Part shown: in pieces, positions 63,972 through 64,000 of the stretch
How the letters are laid out: every line of letters begins with the position of its first letter
How positions within the stretch are numbered: position 1 is the stretch's first letter
NCBI RefSeq assembly: GCF_000812565.1
Contig: NZ_JTAM01000011.1
Location: forward strand, 105,249-169,248
Direction: 5' to 3'
DNA from: Flammeovirga sp. OC4
GTDB lineage: Bacteria > Bacteroidota > Bacteroidia > Cytophagales > Flammeovirgaceae
DNA length: 64,000 nucleotides
The notes under the pieces: model-generated
What the model was told of the DNA's origin: nothing
The model's input: the letters and a program-made list of their open reading frames with translations, nothing else
Databases searched by the model: none
Program-made: the position numbers and the translations under genes

Positions 63972-64000
63972 TAAAAAAGAGGCTGTCTCATAACTCATCA

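Overview
The window comes from a low-GC member of the Bacteroidota, most likely a marine Cytophagales close to Flammeovirga. The genus is an inference. The evidence is a type IX secretion (T9SS) C-terminal sorting domain on a giant amylase, DUF2490, DUF2851 and WbqC family genes, TAnnTTTG promoter -7 boxes, start sites without strong Shine-Dalgarno sequences, and a D15/BamA-like outer-membrane protein. I saw no rRNA, tRNA, CRISPR array, prophage or plasmid functions.

Layout. 1-7.8 kb: end of an ABC exporter, a TTG-started ECF sigma factor, adk, obgE, dps, a REP-associated tyrosine transposase (RAYT) bracketed by inverted hairpins, and oligopeptidase B. 7.9-20.3 kb: two copies of a MITE-like repeat, DUF2851, an ArsR-type regulator, an outer-membrane barrel, a membrane SpoIIE/PP2C phosphatase, a ROK sugar kinase, gluQ, a shrunken crotonase-fold protein, aspS and DUF2809. 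20.3-31.1 kb: orphan minus-strand genes separated by REP modules, interrupted by a ~2000-residue secreted amylase with two GH13 domains. 31.1-37.2 kb: an RNA-repair island with RtcB and a divergent WYL regulator, an unknown protein carrying EIQNDW, and an overlapping rtcB2-prfH pair. 37.7-50.3 kb: Crp/SDR pair, DUF2490, M28 peptidase, lytic transglycosylase-der, LOG operon, alpha/beta hydrolase, a trans-sulfuration enzyme, CYTH and an inserted orphan gene. 50.5-64 kb: ParA, trmB-wbqC, clpC, an orphan T9SS-tail-like protein, a NPSFED-type secreted protein, gyrA, two secreted TPR proteins and rlmN.

The most unusual structure is the repeat system. A double-hairpin unit (a ~32 bp stem with a conserved AC/TTAA internal loop plus an AGTCT-type hairpin) brackets the RAYT gene and recurs at about ten other sites. 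It occurs in at least five stem variants whose base changes compensate one another. The units usually sit just downstream of stop codons, and several orphan genes lie between them like cassettes. At two further loci (the WYL gene and the CYTH gene) the 3' end of a gene is duplicated around inserted DNA, and the native terminator is displaced to the far side. Together these suggest insertion at gene 3' ends; this is inference.

The second theme is RNA repair. rtcB2 and prfH overlap by one base, a pairing known from damaged-ribosome rescue. A second RtcB lies nearby, divergent from a WYL regulator across an 88 bp intergenic region that holds a perfect 9 bp inverted repeat.
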